64,000 nt of DNA, taken from NCBI GenBank assembly GCA_945906815.1, contig CAMDRT010000006.1, forward strand, positions 62,001 through 126,000, in the 5' to 3' direction. The translations under genes and the position numbers were made by a program. Shown in pieces: positions 26,896 to 36,895 of this stretch (positions are counted from its first letter, which is position 1; every line of letters starts with the position of its first letter). The stretch comes from Bordetella parapertussis. GTDB taxonomy: Bacteria; Pseudomonadota; Gammaproteobacteria; Burkholderiales; SG8-41. Below the pieces are notes generated by a model. It was not told where the DNA came from and did not search any database. It saw only the letters and a list, made by a program, of their open reading frames with translations.

Positions 26896-27684
26896 ATGCT
26901 ACGCATCGTCTCCCTTAACTTGAATGGTATCCGCTCGGCCGAGCGCAAAGGCTTTTTGCCGTGGCTGGCCCAACATAAACCCGACATGCTGTGCGTGCAG
27001 GAAATCAAGGCGCAGCAGGCCGACATGAGCGCTGAAATGCTCGCCCCGGCGGGTTACCACGGCTATTTTCACTATGCCGAAAAAAAGGGCTACAGCGGCG
27101 TGGGCCTCTACAGCCGGCAACAGCCGGTGGCGGTTAAAGCTGGATTCGGGGTGCCTGAGTTCGACGATGAAGGCCGTTACCTGCGCGCGGACTTCGACAC
27201 TTCTTCCGGCAAACTGTCGGTGATTTCAGTGTATCTGCCGTCGGGTTCCAGCGGCGAAGAGCGCCAGCAAGCCAAGTTTCGCTTCATGGAAAAATTCTAC
27301 CCGCATCTGAAAAAACTCACCGCCAGCGGCCGCGACATCGTGGTGTGCGGCGACTGGAACATCGCACACCATGAAATCGATCTAAAAAATTGGCGCGGCA
27401 ACCGCAAGAATTCGGGCTTTCTGCCCGAAGAGCGCGCATGGCTGACGCAGGTGTTCGACCAGCTTAAATGGGTGGACGTATTCCGCCGCATCGACCCGCG
27501 TCCCGACCAATACACCTGGTGGTCGAACCGCGGGCAGGCTTATGCCAACAACGTCGGCTGGCGCATTGATTACCACATTGCCACACCGGCTTTCGCCGCC
27601 ACCGCCCGGCGCGTGGCCATTTACAAAGATCAAAAATTTTCCGATCACGCGCCGCTCACCATCGACTACGACTACACACTTTGA
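26896..27684 (+). CDS. xthA: Exodeoxyribonuclease III family AP endonuclease
   Basis: This DNA repair nuclease cleaves at abasic sites and trims 3' ends. The 262 residues from ATG 26896 (MLRIVSLNLNGIRSAERKGF) contain the metal ligand in CVQEIKAQ, the GDWNIAHHEIDLKN loop, and SDHAPL with the catalytic histidine. Earlier in-frame starts lack homology. TTGACA at 26845-26850 upstream could be a -35 box, but no good -10 follows. The stop overlaps the next gene's possible TTG start. Confidence 0.95.
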   Translation: MLRIVSLNLNGIRSAERKGFLPWLAQHKPDMLCVQEIKAQQADMSAEMLAPAGYHGYFHYAEKKGYSGVGLYSRQQPVAVKAGFGVPEFDDEGRYLRADFDTSSGKLSVISVYLPSGSSGEERQQAKFRFMEKFYPHLKKLTASGRDIVVCGDWNIAHHEIDLKNWRGNRKNSGFLPEERAWLTQVFDQLKWVDVFRRIDPRPDQYTWWSNRGQAYANNVGWRIDYHIATPAFAATARRVAIYKDQKFSDHAPLTIDYDYTL

Positions 27685-27686
27685 TC

Positions 27687-28967
27687 GTGGAAAAACCCGC
27701 TACCACTCCACCCCCATGGCGCGAAACGCTGGCGGCCCTGTGGAGTGGCCGCATGCTGATCGCGCTGCTGATGGGGTTTGCGTCGGGGCTGCCGTTGCTG
27801 CTTACCGGCTCGGTATTGCAGGCGTGGTTGAAAGAAGGCGGCATTGATTTGGCGTCAATTGGCCTGTTCGCGCTGGTCGGGCTGCCGTACACGCTGAAAT
27901 TTCTGTGGGCACCGCTGTTTGATCGCTACGTCTTAGCGCGTTGTGGGCGGCGGCGGGGCTGGCTGATGCTGATGCAACTTGCGCTGGCGATAGCGCTTGC
28001 AACGCTTAGTTTGGCACGCCCCGCGCCGGATCATTTGCTGTGGATTTGCGTGGCGTCGCTGATCGTCGCATTTTTCTCGGCATCGCAGGATATTGTGATT
28101 GACGCCTACCGCCGTGAGAGTCTCTCCGACAACGAGCTGGGACTGGGCGCGGCACTGTACGTCAACGGCTACCGTGTCGGCATGCTGCTCGCAGGCGGCG
28201 GCGGACTGATACTCGCTGACCACACCTCGTTCGCGTTCATGTACCAACTGATGGCGGCATGCATGGCGGCGTGCGTCATGGTGAGCTTTTTCGCGCCGGA
28301 ACCGCTGCTGCCTACGGGTAGCCCCCACACACTGCGCGAGGCGTTTATTCTGCCGCTGCGCGATTACATCGAACGCGACGGCGCATGGCTGGCGCTGGCG
28401 TTCATCCTGCTCTACAAAATCGGCGACACCATGGCCGCCAGCATGACCACGCCGTTTTATCTGGAGCTCGGCTACAGCAAAACCGAAATCGGCGCGGTGG
28501 TCAAATTGTTCGGCTTTTGGGCCACCCTTGCCGGCGGCACCCTCGGCGGGATTCTTATTCTGCGCATTGGACTGGCGCGCGCGCTGTGGATATTCGGCCT
28601 CGGGCAGATGCTCTCCACGCTGGGTTTTGTCGCGCTGGCCTACGTGGGGCACGACAGCGTGGTGCTGGCAGCGGTGATTGCGCTGGAGAATTTCACCGGT
28701 GGACTGGGCACCACGGCCTTTGTCGGCTTCATGGGTGCGCTGACCAACCGGCGTTTCACCGCGACCCAATACGCCCTGCTGTCGAGCCTGATGGGCATCC
28801 CGCGCGTGCTGTTGTCCGCGCCCACCGGGTGGCTGGCGTTGAGCATGGGCTGGGGCGGGTTTTTCGCGTTGTGCACGCTGATCGCGATTCCCGGCTTGAT
28901 GCTGATACGCAGTATTACCCGGCTGGCGGATTTTGCTGCGCCGTCGTATCACCCCGCGCCGAAGTGA
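27687..28967 (+). CDS. AmpG-like MFS transporter
   Basis: This 426-residue major facilitator protein has about twelve hydrophobic helices. Strings resembling muropeptide permease AmpG are FASGLPLLLTGSVLQAWL, GLPYTLKFLWAPLFDRY, SQDIVIDAYRRESLSDNELG and GLGTTAFVGFMGALTNRRFT. AmpG imports anhydromuropeptides for cell-wall recycling; assignment here rests on family resemblance. GTG 27687 is chosen as start; a TTG two codons earlier overlaps the xthA stop. Its 3' end overlaps metW, on the opposite strand, by 19 bases. Confidence 0.85.
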   Translation: MEKPATTPPPWRETLAALWSGRMLIALLMGFASGLPLLLTGSVLQAWLKEGGIDLASIGLFALVGLPYTLKFLWAPLFDRYVLARCGRRRGWLMLMQLALAIALATLSLARPAPDHLLWICVASLIVAFFSASQDIVIDAYRRESLSDNELGLGAALYVNGYRVGMLLAGGGGLILADHTSFAFMYQLMAACMAACVMVSFFAPEPLLPTGSPHTLREAFILPLRDYIERDGAWLALAFILLYKIGDTMAASMTTPFYLELGYSKTEIGAVVKLFGFWATLAGGTLGGILILRIGLARALWIFGLGQMLSTLGFVALAYVGHDSVVLAAVIALENFTGGLGTTAFVGFMGALTNRRFTATQYALLSSLMGIPRVLLSAPTGWLALSMGWGGFFALCTLIAIPGLMLIRSITRLADFAAPSYHPAPK

Positions 28968-29545
28968 TAAATAGCCAAAGCGCCCAACAGATTGGGTAGG
29001 GTATGCACGGGCCGCCCGCCGGTCAGCACCTTACGTTCAAGGATGCGGATATGGCGTTCGCTGCAAAAACATTCGAAATCGTCCAGCGTGCATAAGTGTA
29101 TGTTGGGCGTATCGAACCATTGGTAGGGCAAATTTTCCGATACCGGCATGTGGCCGCGCAGCACGTGCATGCGATTGCGCCAGTAGCCAAAGTTCGGAAA
29201 AGTGACGATGCCTTCGCGTCCGACGCGCAGCATTTCATGCAGAATGCGCTCGCCGTTGCGCATCGCCTGCAGCGTCTGCGACAAGATCACGTAATCGAAG
29301 GATTGGTCGTCAAACTCGCTTAAACCGCGCTCCAGGTTGCGCTGCACCACGTTGACGCCGTTGTTAACGCACGCCAGCACGTTGGTGTCGTCGATTTCAA
29401 CGCCATAGCCTGAAATAGCACGCTCACGCTGCAGATACTTGAACAGTGCGCCGTCGCCACAGCCCAGGTCGAGCACGCGCGCATCGGCTTTGACCCAGTG
29501 CGCGATCGCCGCAAAATCCGCGCGATCAATGCTGATGCCGTTCAT
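28949..29545 (-). CDS. metW: Methionine biosynthesis protein MetW
   Basis: This 198-residue SAM-methyltransferase-fold protein pairs with MetX in many proteobacteria and is needed for full homoserine acyltransferase activity. Motif I is [15 protein letters not shown]. MetW strings include [34 protein letters not shown] and [14 protein letters not shown]. The start overlaps the metX stop by 4 bases (ATGA), so expression is coupled and falls under the metX riboswitch. Confidence 0.95.
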   Translation of the reverse strand: MNGISIDRADFAAIAHWVKADARVLDLGCGDGALFKYLQRERAISGYGVEIDDTNVLACVNNGVNVVQRNLERGLSEFDDQSFDYVILSQTLQAMRNGERILHEMLRVGREGIVTFPNFGYWRNRMHVLRGHMPVSENLPYQWFDTPNIHLCTLDDFECFCSERHIRILERKVLTGGRPVHTLPNLLGALAIYHFGAG

Positions 29546-30699
29546 ACGGCACCCTCAGCGTGGACGCGATCAAAGTACGCCGCCACCAGCTTGTGGTAAC
29601 GCGCGTCGTCCAGCAAAAATGCGTCGTGACCGTGCGGCGCGTCGATCTCCGCATACGTGACATCGCGTTTATTTTTCAGTAGCGCATGCACAATCTCACG
29701 CGAGCGTTCAGGCGAAAACCGCCAGTCCGTGGTGAACGACACCACCAGAAAACCCGCGGTCGCAGGTGCCAGCGCCTGGGTCAAATCACCGCCGTGCGCA
29801 AACGCCGGATCAAAATAATCCAGCGCCTTGGTAATGCGCAAATAAGTATTGGCATCGAAGTAGCCGGAAAACTTGTCGGCCTGATAACGCAGATACGATT
29901 CAATTTCGAATTCGCTGTCAAAGCTGTAATTCACCTGCCCCGCTTTAAGTGTGCGGCCGAATTTGCTGGCCATTTCGTCGTCGGACAAATAGGTGATGTG
30001 CCCCACCATGCGCGCCACCCGCAGGCCGCGGCGCGGCGTCACCTGGTGCGCATAATAATCGCCGCCATGAAAATCCGGGTCGGTCAATATTGCCTGCCGT
30101 GCGACTTCGTTAAACGCAATGTTCTGTGCCGACAAATTGGGGGCGCAGGCAATCACCAGCGCATGCCGCGCGCGTTGCGGATAAGCAATACTCCATTGCA
30201 GGCATTGCATGGCACCGAGGCTACCGCCCATCACAGCCGCGAATTGCTGAATGCCGAGGCGATCCGCAAGGCGCGCCTGTGCGTTGACCCAGTCTTCCAC
30301 CGTCACCAGCGGAAAGTCCGCCCCCCACGGCTGGCCGGATGCCGGGTGGATCGACAACGGCCCGGTAGAACCATGACAGCCGCCCAGGTTATTCACCCCC
30401 ACCACAAAAAACCGCTGCGTATCGAGCGGCTTGCCAGGGCCGATCATGTTGTCCCACCAGCCGATATTGTTGGGTTGATCAGCGTACACCCCCGCCACAT
30501 GGTGCGAGGCATTGAGTGCGTGACACACCAGCACGGCGTTGGAACACGCGGCGTTCAAGGTGCCATAGGTCTCGTAGGCGAGTTCATAGTTCGCCAGCGC
30601 ACGCCCGCACTTGAGCAGCAGCGGCTCGCGAAAGTGCGCACGTTGCGGCGTGACCACGCCCGCGCTGGACCTGGTGTTGTTGCTGGCAGTTGTATCCAT
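29542..30699 (-). CDS. metX: Homoserine O-acyltransferase MetX
   Basis: This alpha/beta-hydrolase-fold acyltransferase commits homoserine to methionine synthesis. The 385 residues contain the nucleophile elbow [13 protein letters not shown] and the C-terminal catalytic pair in [14 protein letters not shown]. Succinyl versus acetyl specificity cannot be set by eye; the MetW partner is often seen with the succinyl type. ATG 30699 lies only five bases after the T-run of a terminator hairpin and has no Shine-Dalgarno sequence. The body of the protein ([10 protein letters not shown]) begins 14 codons later. Confidence 0.94.
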   Translation of the reverse strand: MDTTASNNTRSSAGVVTPQRAHFREPLLLKCGRALANYELAYETYGTLNAACSNAVLVCHALNASHHVAGVYADQPNNIGWWDNMIGPGKPLDTQRFFVVGVNNLGGCHGSTGPLSIHPASGQPWGADFPLVTVEDWVNAQARLADRLGIQQFAAVMGGSLGAMQCLQWSIAYPQRARHALVIACAPNLSAQNIAFNEVARQAILTDPDFHGGDYYAHQVTPRRGLRVARMVGHITYLSDDEMASKFGRTLKAGQVNYSFDSEFEIESYLRYQADKFSGYFDANTYLRITKALDYFDPAFAHGGDLTQALAPATAGFLVVSFTTDWRFSPERSREIVHALLKNKRDVTYAEIDAPHGHDAFLLDDARYHKLVAAYFDRVHAEGAV

Positions 30700-30704
30700 A
30701 AAAC

Positions 30705-30738
30705 AAAAAACCCGGCAAGCTTGCGCAAGTACCGGGTT
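30705..30738 (-). terminator. Intrinsic terminator/attenuator upstream of metX
   Basis: On the minus strand AACCCGG ... CCGGGTT forms a 7-pair stem (arms 30732-30738 and 30709-30715) with an inner CTTG/CAAG pairing. A run of six T follows before the metX ATG. The 5' arm overlaps CCAACC (30735-30740), which can instead pair with GGTTGG (30757-30762). A competing GTGGCG/CGCCAC hairpin (30747-30767) could sequester GGTTGG. This is the layout of a transcription attenuator controlled by the upstream aptamer. Confidence 0.75.
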
Positions 30739-30768
30739 GGAGTGTTGTGGCGCTTACCAACCGCCACC

Positions 30769-30823
30769 ATCTCTTTAGCCGGATTTATTGCGCGCCCGCA
30801 ATCTGATTTCAAATCGGCGCGTC
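30769..30823 (-). ncRNA. SAM-II (SAM-alpha) riboswitch aptamer
   Basis: Read on the minus strand, the leader has the conserved SAM-II blocks in order: CGCGCCGATTT, ATTGCGGGCGCG, CAATAAAT, GGCTAAAGAG. CGCGC and GCGCG form helix P1, and the downstream A-rich GCTAAA segment supplies the pseudoknot, as in known S-adenosylmethionine aptamers of this class. It lies directly ahead of metX-metW, the expected target. SAM-II is best known from alphaproteobacteria and usually acts on translation; here a terminator follows. Confidence 0.85.
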
Positions 30824-30836
30824 AAAACAAGGACTT

Positions 30837-30865
30837 AACTTACACCCTCGGTCGCGGCTTGTCAA
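30837..30865 (-). promoter_or_regulatory. Candidate sigma70 promoter for metX-metW
   Basis: On the minus strand TTGACA (30860-30865) is a perfect -35 box, followed by a 17-base spacer and TAAGTT (30837-30842) as a weak -10. Transcription would begin near 30830, just before the first paired base of the SAM-II aptamer, which supports the assignment. Confidence 0.6.
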
Positions 30866-30910
30866 TTTCTTGGGGCCGCGTGTGAAAGCCACCGCGACAG
30901 GGATGTTTTT

Positions 30911-32008
30911 TCAGCGGATTTTCTGCAGGGCTGCGACGAATGTTGCGTAGGCTTTGGGATCGAGCGGTTGCGCGCTGGTGTGCAGCGGGTTGGCAGAGCG
31001 CAGGCGCAGCAGGTCGAGCGTGTTTTCGATGGCGGCACGCGACAGTTCGCGCGTGATGAACACCAGCCGCGAGCGGTGATCGGCATCCGGCCAGCGCGCG
31101 AGTGCCAATGGTTCATGTATCAGCGTTTGCACCGCATGCACTACCACCGGATTGCCATCGACATTGAGCAGCGCTTTTACGCGCAGCAGATGGGCGCCAC
31201 GTAGTGACGCCAACGCGGTCAGCCACGCCGTCATGCCGGCGCGGCTCACCGGCGCGTCGAGCATCAGCGCGTACGCGCGCACGCCATCGTTGTGACGCGG
31301 GTCCTCGTGCAGCCCTTCCGCCCGCGCCACGTCCGCGACGGACAACCAGCGCGCCAGTCGGCCGGCATCCGCCTGTGCCCCCAGCCCCTCCAGCCCCGCA
31401 CCGAAGAGACCCGCCGCAGCGATTTGGCCGTTGCAGACGGTGAGCTGTTGCGCCCCCGGATTGATGCGGGTGAGCCGCGCGTGCAGTGCAGCCGATACCG
31501 GCGCGAGATCGGTTTTGGTCAACAACAGCTGGTCAGCGACCGCGGCCTGTTTGACGGCCTGGGATTGCTGATCCAGTTGTAGCATGCCGTGGACGGCGTC
31601 GACCAGTGTGACCACGCCATCCATCGCGAAGCGCGGCGCGAGCTGTTCGTCGGCTACCACCGATTGCATGATCGGCACCGGATCGGCAAGTCCGGAAGTC
31701 TCGATCAGCACGCGGTCGAACGGCGGCAGTGCGCCGTCGCGCCGCTGGCGATCAAGGCCGCGCAGCGTGTCCACCAGGTCGCCACGCAAGGTGCAGCAGA
31801 TGCAGCCGCTGGTCAGCAACACCGTGTTTTCGTTGGGCGTAGCGATCAGCAAATGATCGAGGCTGACTGCGCCAAACTCATTGATGATCACCGCAGCACC
31901 CGCCATAGCGGGGTCTTGCAACAGGTGGTTGAGCAGCGTGGTTTTGCCGCTGCCGAGAAAACCGGTGATGATGGAGACGGGCGTGCGCGCCGCTGCAGCA
32001 GTGTCCAT
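30911..32008 (-). CDS. CobW/COG0523 family GTPase
   Basis: This G3E-family GTPase is a candidate metal chaperone. The 365 residues from ATG 32008 include Walker A GFLGSGKTT, the metal-binding CxCC motif in SGCICCTLRGDL, Walker B-like IETSGLADP, and TKTD for guanine recognition. The C-terminal CobW_C domain follows. Metal (zinc, cobalt or other) cannot be assigned from sequence. A longer start at 32080 would overlap fba and is rejected. It lies 31 bases downstream of fba on the same strand. Confidence 0.9.
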   Translation of the reverse strand: MDTAAAARTPVSIITGFLGSGKTTLLNHLLQDPAMAGAAVIINEFGAVSLDHLLIATPNENTVLLTSGCICCTLRGDLVDTLRGLDRQRRDGALPPFDRVLIETSGLADPVPIMQSVVADEQLAPRFAMDGVVTLVDAVHGMLQLDQQSQAVKQAAVADQLLLTKTDLAPVSAALHARLTRINPGAQQLTVCNGQIAAAGLFGAGLEGLGAQADAGRLARWLSVADVARAEGLHEDPRHNDGVRAYALMLDAPVSRAGMTAWLTALASLRGAHLLRVKALLNVDGNPVVVHAVQTLIHEPLALARWPDADHRSRLVFITRELSRAAIENTLDLLRLRSANPLHTSAQPLDPKAYATFVAALQKIR

Positions 32009-32039
32009 GCACAACCCTGGTGGCTGTTCAGCGTCGGAT

Positions 32040-33047
32040 CTATTTCTCCATGCTGGCCGCGTAGCGGCCCAGGCTGGCAAGGCTGTTCATGCGCCCGCGA
32101 TGCGCCAGCGCAGCCTGCGCGGCGGGTACGTTGGCCGCCGCACCCAGCCACGTTTTCAACGGCTGCTGCTGCAAGGCGCGGCCATAGGAGAAAGAAAGCG
32201 GCCACGGACTGTTACCGAGTTTGTTCATGGCATTCAGATGCGCGGTAGCCACCTGGTCGCTTTGGCCGCCCGACAGGAATGCGATGCCCGCCACCGCTGC
32301 CGGCACGGTGCGCTTCAGAATGCGCACAGTACGTTCGGCGACTTCTTCCACGCCCGCCTGACGCGCGCAGCCTTTGCCGGAAATGACCATCGAGGGTTTC
32401 AGCACCGCGCCTTCGAGCGCAACGCGGTTGACGTAGAGTGCCTCAAACACGGCGTTCAAAGCCCACTCGGTCACTTGTTCGCAGCGCTCAATGGTGTGAT
32501 CACCATCCATCAGCACTTCCGGTTCGACGATGGGCACCAGGCCCGCTTCCTGGCAAATGGCGGCGTAACGCGCCAGGGCGTGGGCATTGGCGGCGATGGC
32601 AGTGGCACTGGGCAGGTCTGCGCCGATGTCGATTACCGCGCGCCATTTGGCGAAGCGGGCGCCTAGCTTTACGTAGTCCGCGCAGCGCTGGGGCAGATTA
32701 TCCAGTCCCTCGGTGACGGTTTCGCCGGGGCAAAACGCCAGCGGTTTGGCGCCGGTATCGACTTTGATGCCGGGCAATACGCCGTTGCGGTTGAGTAAAT
32801 CGACAAACGAGGTGCCGTCGGCGGATTTCTGTTTCAGCGTTTCCTCGTAAAGAATCACGCCGCTGATGCTGTCGCCGATGCCGTGGGTGGTGAACAGCAT
32901 GTCGCGATAGGCGCGGCGATTTTCTTGGCTGTTTTCAACTTTGATGCTGTCGAGACGCTTGCCGATGGTGCCGGTGCTTTCGTCGGCGGCGAGTATGCCT
33001 TTGCCCGGCGCGACCATGGCTAGCGCGGTTTTTGTTAATGCATCCAT
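32040..33047 (-). CDS. Fructose-bisphosphate aldolase, class I
   Basis: This Schiff-base aldolase of the classical (animal/plant-like) class I family is 335 residues, shorter than the eukaryotic 360. Signatures: ILAADESTGTIGKRL, the substrate lysine in AKWRAVI, EPEVLMDGDH, and the Schiff-base lysine in EGAVLKPSMV. A strong ribosome site AGGAGG lies 7 bases before ATG 33047. It is the last glycolytic gene after tkt-gap-pgk-pyk, a position often held by a class II (metal) aldolase in related bacteria. Confidence 0.95.
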   Translation of the reverse strand: MDALTKTALAMVAPGKGILAADESTGTIGKRLDSIKVENSQENRRAYRDMLFTTHGIGDSISGVILYEETLKQKSADGTSFVDLLNRNGVLPGIKVDTGAKPLAFCPGETVTEGLDNLPQRCADYVKLGARFAKWRAVIDIGADLPSATAIAANAHALARYAAICQEAGLVPIVEPEVLMDGDHTIERCEQVTEWALNAVFEALYVNRVALEGAVLKPSMVISGKGCARQAGVEEVAERTVRILKRTVPAAVAGIAFLSGGQSDQVATAHLNAMNKLGNSPWPLSFSYGRALQQQPLKTWLGAAANVPAAQAALAHRGRMNSLASLGRYAASMEK

Positions 33048-33089
33048 TTTATATCCTCCTGTTGTGCAATAAGGTTTGTAGGCGTGTCA

Positions 33090-34517
33090 CTAGGCGTGTC
33101 GATGCTCGCCTACCCGTACTATCTTCATGGTATTGGTGCCGCCGGCCTTGCCATAAGGCTCGCCGATGGTGAGCACTATGTAGTCGCCAGTTTGCACCGC
33201 ACCACGTTTGAGCAGTTCATCTTCAGCCAGATGCAGCGCGCGTTCGGGGTTGCGCGCGCCTTTGAATTTGATCGGGTAAACGCCCTTGAATAACGACACC
33301 CGGCGACGCGTTTCCACCATCGAGGACAGCGCGTAAATCGGCACCGCTGTTGATAGCCGCGACATCAGCAATGCCGTTTTGCCGCTCTGGGTGAGTGCGG
33401 CGATGGCTTTGATATGCAGATTGTTGGCGGTGAACACAGTTGCGCGCGCGACGGCTTCTTCCACTTCTCTGGGCGGGCTGCGGCGCATGCGCTCATTGGC
33501 GGGGGGCTCTTCCTTTTCGGCTTCGACGCACACGCGCGCCATGGCGGCAACGGTCTCTACTGGGTACTGGCCTGCCGCGGTTTCGCCCGACAGCATCACC
33601 GCGTCGGTACCGTCCAGCACGGCGTTGGCCACGTCGGAAACTTCGGCGCGGGTTGGAATCGGATTGCTGATCATCGACTCCATCATTTGCGTGGCGGTGA
33701 TCACCAGTTTGTTTTTGTCGCGCGCCGCGCGAATCATGCGTTTTTGCAGCGCCGGCACCACGGCGTCGCCCACTTCCACCGCGAGATCGCCGCGCGCCAC
33801 CATGATCACGTCGGAGGCATCGATAATTTCATCCAGCGCGGCAATTGCCTCGGCGCGCTCTATTTTCGCCACCATCAGGCTCTTGCCACCGGCCTTGAGC
33901 ATGAGATCGCGCGCCCATTGCATATCGGCGCCGGATCGCGGAAACGATACGCCGAGAAAATCCGCTTTCAACTCGGCGGCGATCTTGATGTCCTGCTTGT
34001 CTTTCTCGGTCAACGCCGGCGCGGTCAGTCCGCCGCCTTTGCGATTGATGCCCTTGTTGTTGGACAAGGTGCCGCCCAGTTCTACCACGCAGTGGATGCG
34101 CGAGCCTTTGACCGACGCTACGCCCAGCACGATGCGCCCGTCGTCCAGCAGCAGGGTGTCACCCTTACGCACGTCTTTGGGCAGATTGACGTAATCGAGT
34201 CCGACGACGTGCTGATCGCCCAATTTGCACTCGGCGTCGAGCACAAATTTCGCGCCCGCCAGCAGATCGATCTTGTTGTCCTTGAACCTGCCGATGCGGA
34301 TCTTAGGGCCCTGCAAATCCACCAATACGCCCACCGTGCGCCCCGCCTTAAGCGCCAGCATGCGCACCAGTGCCACGCGCTGGCGATGTTCGTCGGCGGT
34401 GCCATGCGAAAAATTCATGCGCACCACGTCGAGGCCAGCGGCGATCATGCGTTCTAGGGTTTTGCGGTCGCTGGAGGCGGGGCCGAGGGTTGCGACTATT
34501 TTTGTGCGGCGGGTCAT
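33090..34517 (-). CDS. pyk: Pyruvate kinase
   Basis: Pyruvate kinase makes pyruvate and ATP from phosphoenolpyruvate. ATG 34517 gives MTRRTKIVATLGPASSDRKT, the standard start (475 residues). A longer frame from 34571 reads through a heptad array and is rejected. Motifs are RMNFSHGT, the catalytic MVAKIERAEAI (lysine and glutamate), and IMVARGDLAVEVG. It is followed by fba with a 42-base gap. Confidence 0.97.
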   Translation of the reverse strand: MTRRTKIVATLGPASSDRKTLERMIAAGLDVVRMNFSHGTADEHRQRVALVRMLALKAGRTVGVLVDLQGPKIRIGRFKDNKIDLLAGAKFVLDAECKLGDQHVVGLDYVNLPKDVRKGDTLLLDDGRIVLGVASVKGSRIHCVVELGGTLSNNKGINRKGGGLTAPALTEKDKQDIKIAAELKADFLGVSFPRSGADMQWARDLMLKAGGKSLMVAKIERAEAIAALDEIIDASDVIMVARGDLAVEVGDAVVPALQKRMIRAARDKNKLVITATQMMESMISNPIPTRAEVSDVANAVLDGTDAVMLSGETAAGQYPVETVAAMARVCVEAEKEEPPANERMRRSPPREVEEAVARATVFTANNLHIKAIAALTQSGKTALLMSRLSTAVPIYALSSMVETRRRVSLFKGVYPIKFKGARNPERALHLAEDELLKRGAVQTGDYIVLTIGEPYGKAGGTNTMKIVRVGEHRHA

Positions 34518-34521
34518 TTGG

Positions 34522-34614
34522 TGTTGAGCGTTGAGAGTTGAGGGTGGAGCGTTGAGAGTGGGGAGTGCCACTAGCGCGAGGTTACGCCAAACACTTAACG
34601 CCTAACGCTGGACG
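34522..34614. repeat. Heptad-repeat element between pyk and pgk
   Basis: The left arm has GTTGAGC, GTTGAGA, GTTGAGG, GTGGAGC, GTTGAGA, GTGGGGA (34523-34566). The centre holds AGCGCGAGGTTACGCC. The right arm CACTTAACGCCTAACGCTGG (about 34591-34610) is a decayed inverted copy with the same 7-base period. It is the most diverged of the inverted elements here. Confidence 0.7.
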
Positions 34615-34619
34615 CATGC

Positions 34620-35795
34620 TCAGCCTGCTCGTGATTCGAGCACTTCCACCGCCGGCAGCTTGCGGCCTTCGAGAAACTCCAAGAACGCGCCGCCGCCGGT
34701 TGAAATATAGGAAATTTTATCCGCAATGCGATACTTGGCAATAGCCGCTAAAGTGTCGCCGCCGCCCGCAATGGAAAACGCTTTTGACGCCGCTATCGCC
34801 TCGGCGATGGTTTGGGTGCCACCCGCGAATTGATCGTATTCAAACACACCGACCGGGCCGTTCCATACCACGGTACCGGCGGCACTGATGATTTTGGCGA
34901 GCTTGGCAGCGGCCTTGGGGCCGATATCGAGAATCATGTCGTCGGCGCGGACTGCGCTGGCATCCACGCGGTTGGCGCGCGCCATCGCCGCCAGTTCATT
35001 GGCTACGATGACGTCTTGCGGCAATGGCACCGATGCGCCGCGTGCTTTCATGGCGTCCATCACCGCCTGCGCTTCGCCCACTAAATCCGCCTCGGCCAGC
35101 GATTTGCCGATGCGTATGCCGGAGGCCAGCATAAAGGTATTCGCGATGCCGCCGCCGACGATGAGTTGATCCACCTTGGCTGCCAGCGATTTCAAAATCG
35201 TGAGCTTGGTGGATACTTTGGCACCGGCAACGATGGCTACCAGCGGCCGCGCCGGACTGGCCAGCGCCTTGCCCAGCGCATCGAGTTCGGCGGCCATCAG
35301 CGGCCCGGCGCACGCAATGTTTGCGAATTTCGCCATGCCGTGGGTAGTGGCTTCGGCGCGGTGCGCGGTGCCGAAAGCATCGTTGACGTAAATATCGCAC
35401 AGCGCCGCCATTTTTTGCGCCAGCGCATCGTCGTTCTTTTTCTCGCCGCGGTTGACGCGGCAATTTTCCAGCATCACCACTTCACCGGGTTTTACGTCAA
35501 CGCCATCCAGCCAGTGCGTGATCAGCCGCACCGGCAGGCTCAGAAATTCGCTCAAGCGCTGGGCCACCGGGGCGAGCGAATCTTCGGGCTTTAGTTCGCC
35601 CTCGGTGGGACGGCCCAGATGTGAGGTCACCATCACCGCCGCCCCCGCTTTCAACGCGTGTGCGATCGCTGGCACGGAAGCGCTGATGCGCGTGTCTTCG
35701 GTAATGTTGCCCGCGCTGTCCTGCGGCACATTCAGATCGGCGCGGATGAACACGCGTTTGCCGGCGAGCGCAAGATCGGTGAGTCTCAGAAACAT
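34620..35795 (-). CDS. pgk: Phosphoglycerate kinase
   Basis: PGK transfers phosphate between 1,3-bisphosphoglycerate and ADP. The 391 residues contain [14 protein letters not shown] near the start, [11 protein letters not shown], and the nucleotide-domain strings [15 protein letters not shown] and [12 protein letters not shown]. It lies 72 bases downstream of gap on the same strand. Confidence 0.98.
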   Translation of the reverse strand: MFLRLTDLALAGKRVFIRADLNVPQDSAGNITEDTRISASVPAIAHALKAGAAVMVTSHLGRPTEGELKPEDSLAPVAQRLSEFLSLPVRLITHWLDGVDVKPGEVVMLENCRVNRGEKKNDDALAQKMAALCDIYVNDAFGTAHRAEATTHGMAKFANIACAGPLMAAELDALGKALASPARPLVAIVAGAKVSTKLTILKSLAAKVDQLIVGGGIANTFMLASGIRIGKSLAEADLVGEAQAVMDAMKARGASVPLPQDVIVANELAAMARANRVDASAVRADDMILDIGPKAAAKLAKIISAAGTVVWNGPVGVFEYDQFAGGTQTIAEAIAASKAFSIAGGGDTLAAIAKYRIADKISYISTGGGAFLEFLEGRKLPAVEVLESRAG

Positions 35796-35867
35796 CTAAA
35801 TCAGAACCTTTTTGACCGCAGAGATACTGGCATCCAATACGCGTTTAGACTGGGTTTACTTTCGCCC

Positions 35868-36881
<1,014 letters not shown>

Positions 36882-36895
36882 TTATCGATAAACAG

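Noticed and set aside
27933..28952. 339-residue frame opposite the AmpG-like transporter
   Set aside because: Extremely Gln/Arg/His-rich, as expected of the complement of membrane-helix codons; not a protein-like sequence.
30555..30812. Upstream open frame starting at or before the SAM-II aptamer, as a leader peptide
   Set aside because: It reads out of frame through the terminator and deep into metX, without a methionine-rich stretch or conserved sequence.
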